Source: Candidatus Omnitrophota bacterium (lineage in GTDB: Bacteria; Omnitrophota; Gorgyraeia; Gygaellales; Profunditerraquicolaceae). From it: a DNA stretch of 6,746 nucleotides. Both the position numbers and the translations under genes were made by a program. Below the pieces are notes generated by a model. That model was not told the origin of the DNA. It was given only the letters and a program-made list of their open reading frames with translations, and searched no databases. The stretch covers positions 1 to 6,746 of the forward strand of contig JAQUKF010000065.1 in NCBI GenBank assembly GCA_028719265.1, given 5' to 3'. Positions 5,784-6,746 of the stretch are shown here, piece by piece; the first letter of the stretch is position 1, and every line of letters starts with the position of its first letter.

Positions 5784-6746
5784 TTTTGGTTATGCGCAGC
5801 CTTACATTCAGGGAAAAAATACCCGTACGGCCGGTCTTAAGCCTGGAAACTTTCACGGCGTCCTTTTCGGTAGTAACAATAATATCCAGGCCCCTGTCTT
5901 TGGCAAGGCTTAAAATATGTTCCAGGTCCTTTCGGCTGTAATCATGGTGGTCGGCAAACCTAAGGGCCTCTGCGATATTTACCCCCAGCGAAGAAAGCGT
6001 CTCTTCAAAAGATCCTGGGTTGCCTATCCCCGAGAATGCCAGGGCGGATCTCCCCTTGAAGGCATCGGGATTTAAAATGGCGTTGGGACTGCCTAAATCC
6101 CTAAAGCCTTCCGCGCAATGCCTTGCCTCCGCGAGCAGCGCCCGGGGATTCAATCCCCGCAGCCTCTTAGCAATAGCCGGGGTGTCACAACCTGGACCCA
6201 GGTTGGTCAAAACAAATACATCCGCCCGCCTCAACGCGCTCAATGGTTCCCGCAAGAATCCTGCCGGCAAGAGACGCAGGTTCCCGAAAGGATTTTCCGC
6301 GTCAATGGTTACGATCTCCAGATCTTTGTATATCTTCCACTGCTGCATTCCGTCGTCAAGTATCAGGGTATCGGCATTGTATTCCCTGGCCGCCCTGGAT
6401 GCCCCCCTTAACCTGTTCTTATCCACGATCACGGCTGCATAAGGAAGCTTGTCTTTCAACATTGCCGGTTCATCCCCCATGCCTTCCCTGCCGGCAAGCC
6501 CGGGGTTTCTTTTATACCCCCGCGTAAGCACCGCTATCCTCCTGCCCTTCCGGTTCAGTTTTTCCGCCAGGCATTGCACGAGAACGGTCTTACCCGTCCC
6601 CCCCAAGGTAATATTCCCAACGCTGATCACTTTACAGCGTAACCGCCTCGGCCGGACCCTGTAAAAAGCCGAAATAACCGCCACCGCCAGCCCATAAACC
6701 AGGGAAAGGATATAAAGCAACCGCCTGAGAAAAGCCGCAATAGGCC
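5737..6746 (-). CDS. lpxK: Tetraacyldisaccharide 4'-kinase (lipid A 4'-kinase), N-terminus beyond window edge
   Basis: The enzyme phosphorylates the 4' position of the lipid A disaccharide with ATP at the inner-membrane cytoplasmic face, giving lipid IVA. Numbering from the TTG at 6720, the protein shows a membrane-associated N-terminus (ILSLVYGLAVAVISAFYRVR), then SVGNITLGGTGKT at 33-45 with the P-loop GGTGKT (40-45), TRGYKR at 66-71 and GDEP at 82-85. LDDGMQQ at 121-127 is the Walker-B-like segment, followed by DLEIVTID (133-140), LLPAGFLREPL (150-160), FADHHDY (255-261) and VTTEKDAVK (282-290). The reading frame stays open upstream of the TTG to the window edge (PIAAFLRR), and LpxK proteins normally have further residues before the L-S-x-x-Y-G segment. 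The true start is therefore probably outside the window. The family's usual DDGxQH is DDGMQQ here. The stop lies inside the next gene, a 47-base overlap. Confidence 0.95.
   Translation of the reverse strand, partial: PIAAFLRRLLYILSLVYGLAVAVISAFYRVRPRRLRCKVISVGNITLGGTGKTVLVQCLAEKLNRKGRRIAVLTRGYKRNPGLAGREGMGDEPAMLKDKLPYAAVIVDKNRLRGASRAAREYNADTLILDDGMQQWKIYKDLEIVTIDAENPFGNLRLLPAGFLREPLSALRRADVFVLTNLGPGCDTPAIAKRLRGLNPRALLAEARHCAEGFRDLGSPNAILNPDAFKGRSALAFSGIGNPGSFEETLSSLGVNIAEALRFADHHDYSRKDLEHILSLAKDRGLDIIVTTEKDAVKVSRLKTGRTGIFSLNVRLRITKNEAEFDRRLFELYPL

Noticed and set aside
443..6664. Many plus-strand open frames of 60-140 codons, for example 529-885, 1894-2265, 5265-5687 and 6020-6442
   Set aside because: All lie opposite well-supported minus-strand genes, show no recognisable motifs and are rich in Pro, Arg and Ser as expected from antisense reading; they are shadows.

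Overview
The window looks like part of a lipopolysaccharide (LPS) or lipid A/core assembly operon from a Gram-negative, outer-membrane-bearing bacterium. All five supported genes lie on the minus strand, so transcription runs from the right edge to the left edge. lpxK fixes the theme, because it is specific to lipid A synthesis. There is no rRNA or other taxonomic marker. The two compound proteins (an LpxL-like acyltransferase joined to an ELM1-like domain, and a GT4 joined to a GT9) and the sequence style recall uncultured lineages such as Candidatus Omnitrophota. That is an impression, not a demonstration.

In transcription order: (1) 6746-5737, lpxK, lipid A 4'-kinase, with its 5' end beyond the right edge. 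(2) 5783-3840, a 647-residue protein with an LpxL/HtrB-type acyltransferase domain followed by an ELM1-like (putative GT-B glycosyltransferase) domain; it overlaps lpxK by 47 bases. (3) 3843-1750, a 697-residue GT4-GT9 double glycosyltransferase, joined to the previous gene by an ATGA stop/start overlap. (4) 1749-1465, a 285-base non-coding gap filled by an array of four hairpin-plus-linker repeats. (5) 1464-370, a stand-alone GT4 glycosyltransferase. (6) 388-1, a membrane-anchored polysaccharide deacetylase, overlapping the previous gene by 19 bases and cut by the left edge.

A likely working order is as follows. LpxK phosphorylates the lipid A disaccharide, the acyltransferase domain adds a secondary acyl chain, and the ELM1-like, GT4 and GT9 domains add sugars (probably heptose or similar) to the inner core. 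The second GT4 and the deacetylase extend or trim a surface glycan. Specific donors and acceptors cannot be read from sequence.

The least expected structure is the 1463-1749 repeat array. Read as minus-strand RNA, it is a series of hairpins separated by a conserved A/U-rich linker. The last, unpaired half-hairpin contains the Shine-Dalgarno sequence and the first two bases of the start codon of the downstream GT4 gene. The 3' arm of the preceding hairpin can pair either locally or with that ribosome binding site, so the layout is that of a possible translational switch. It may equally be a dispersed palindromic repeat that happened to land there.
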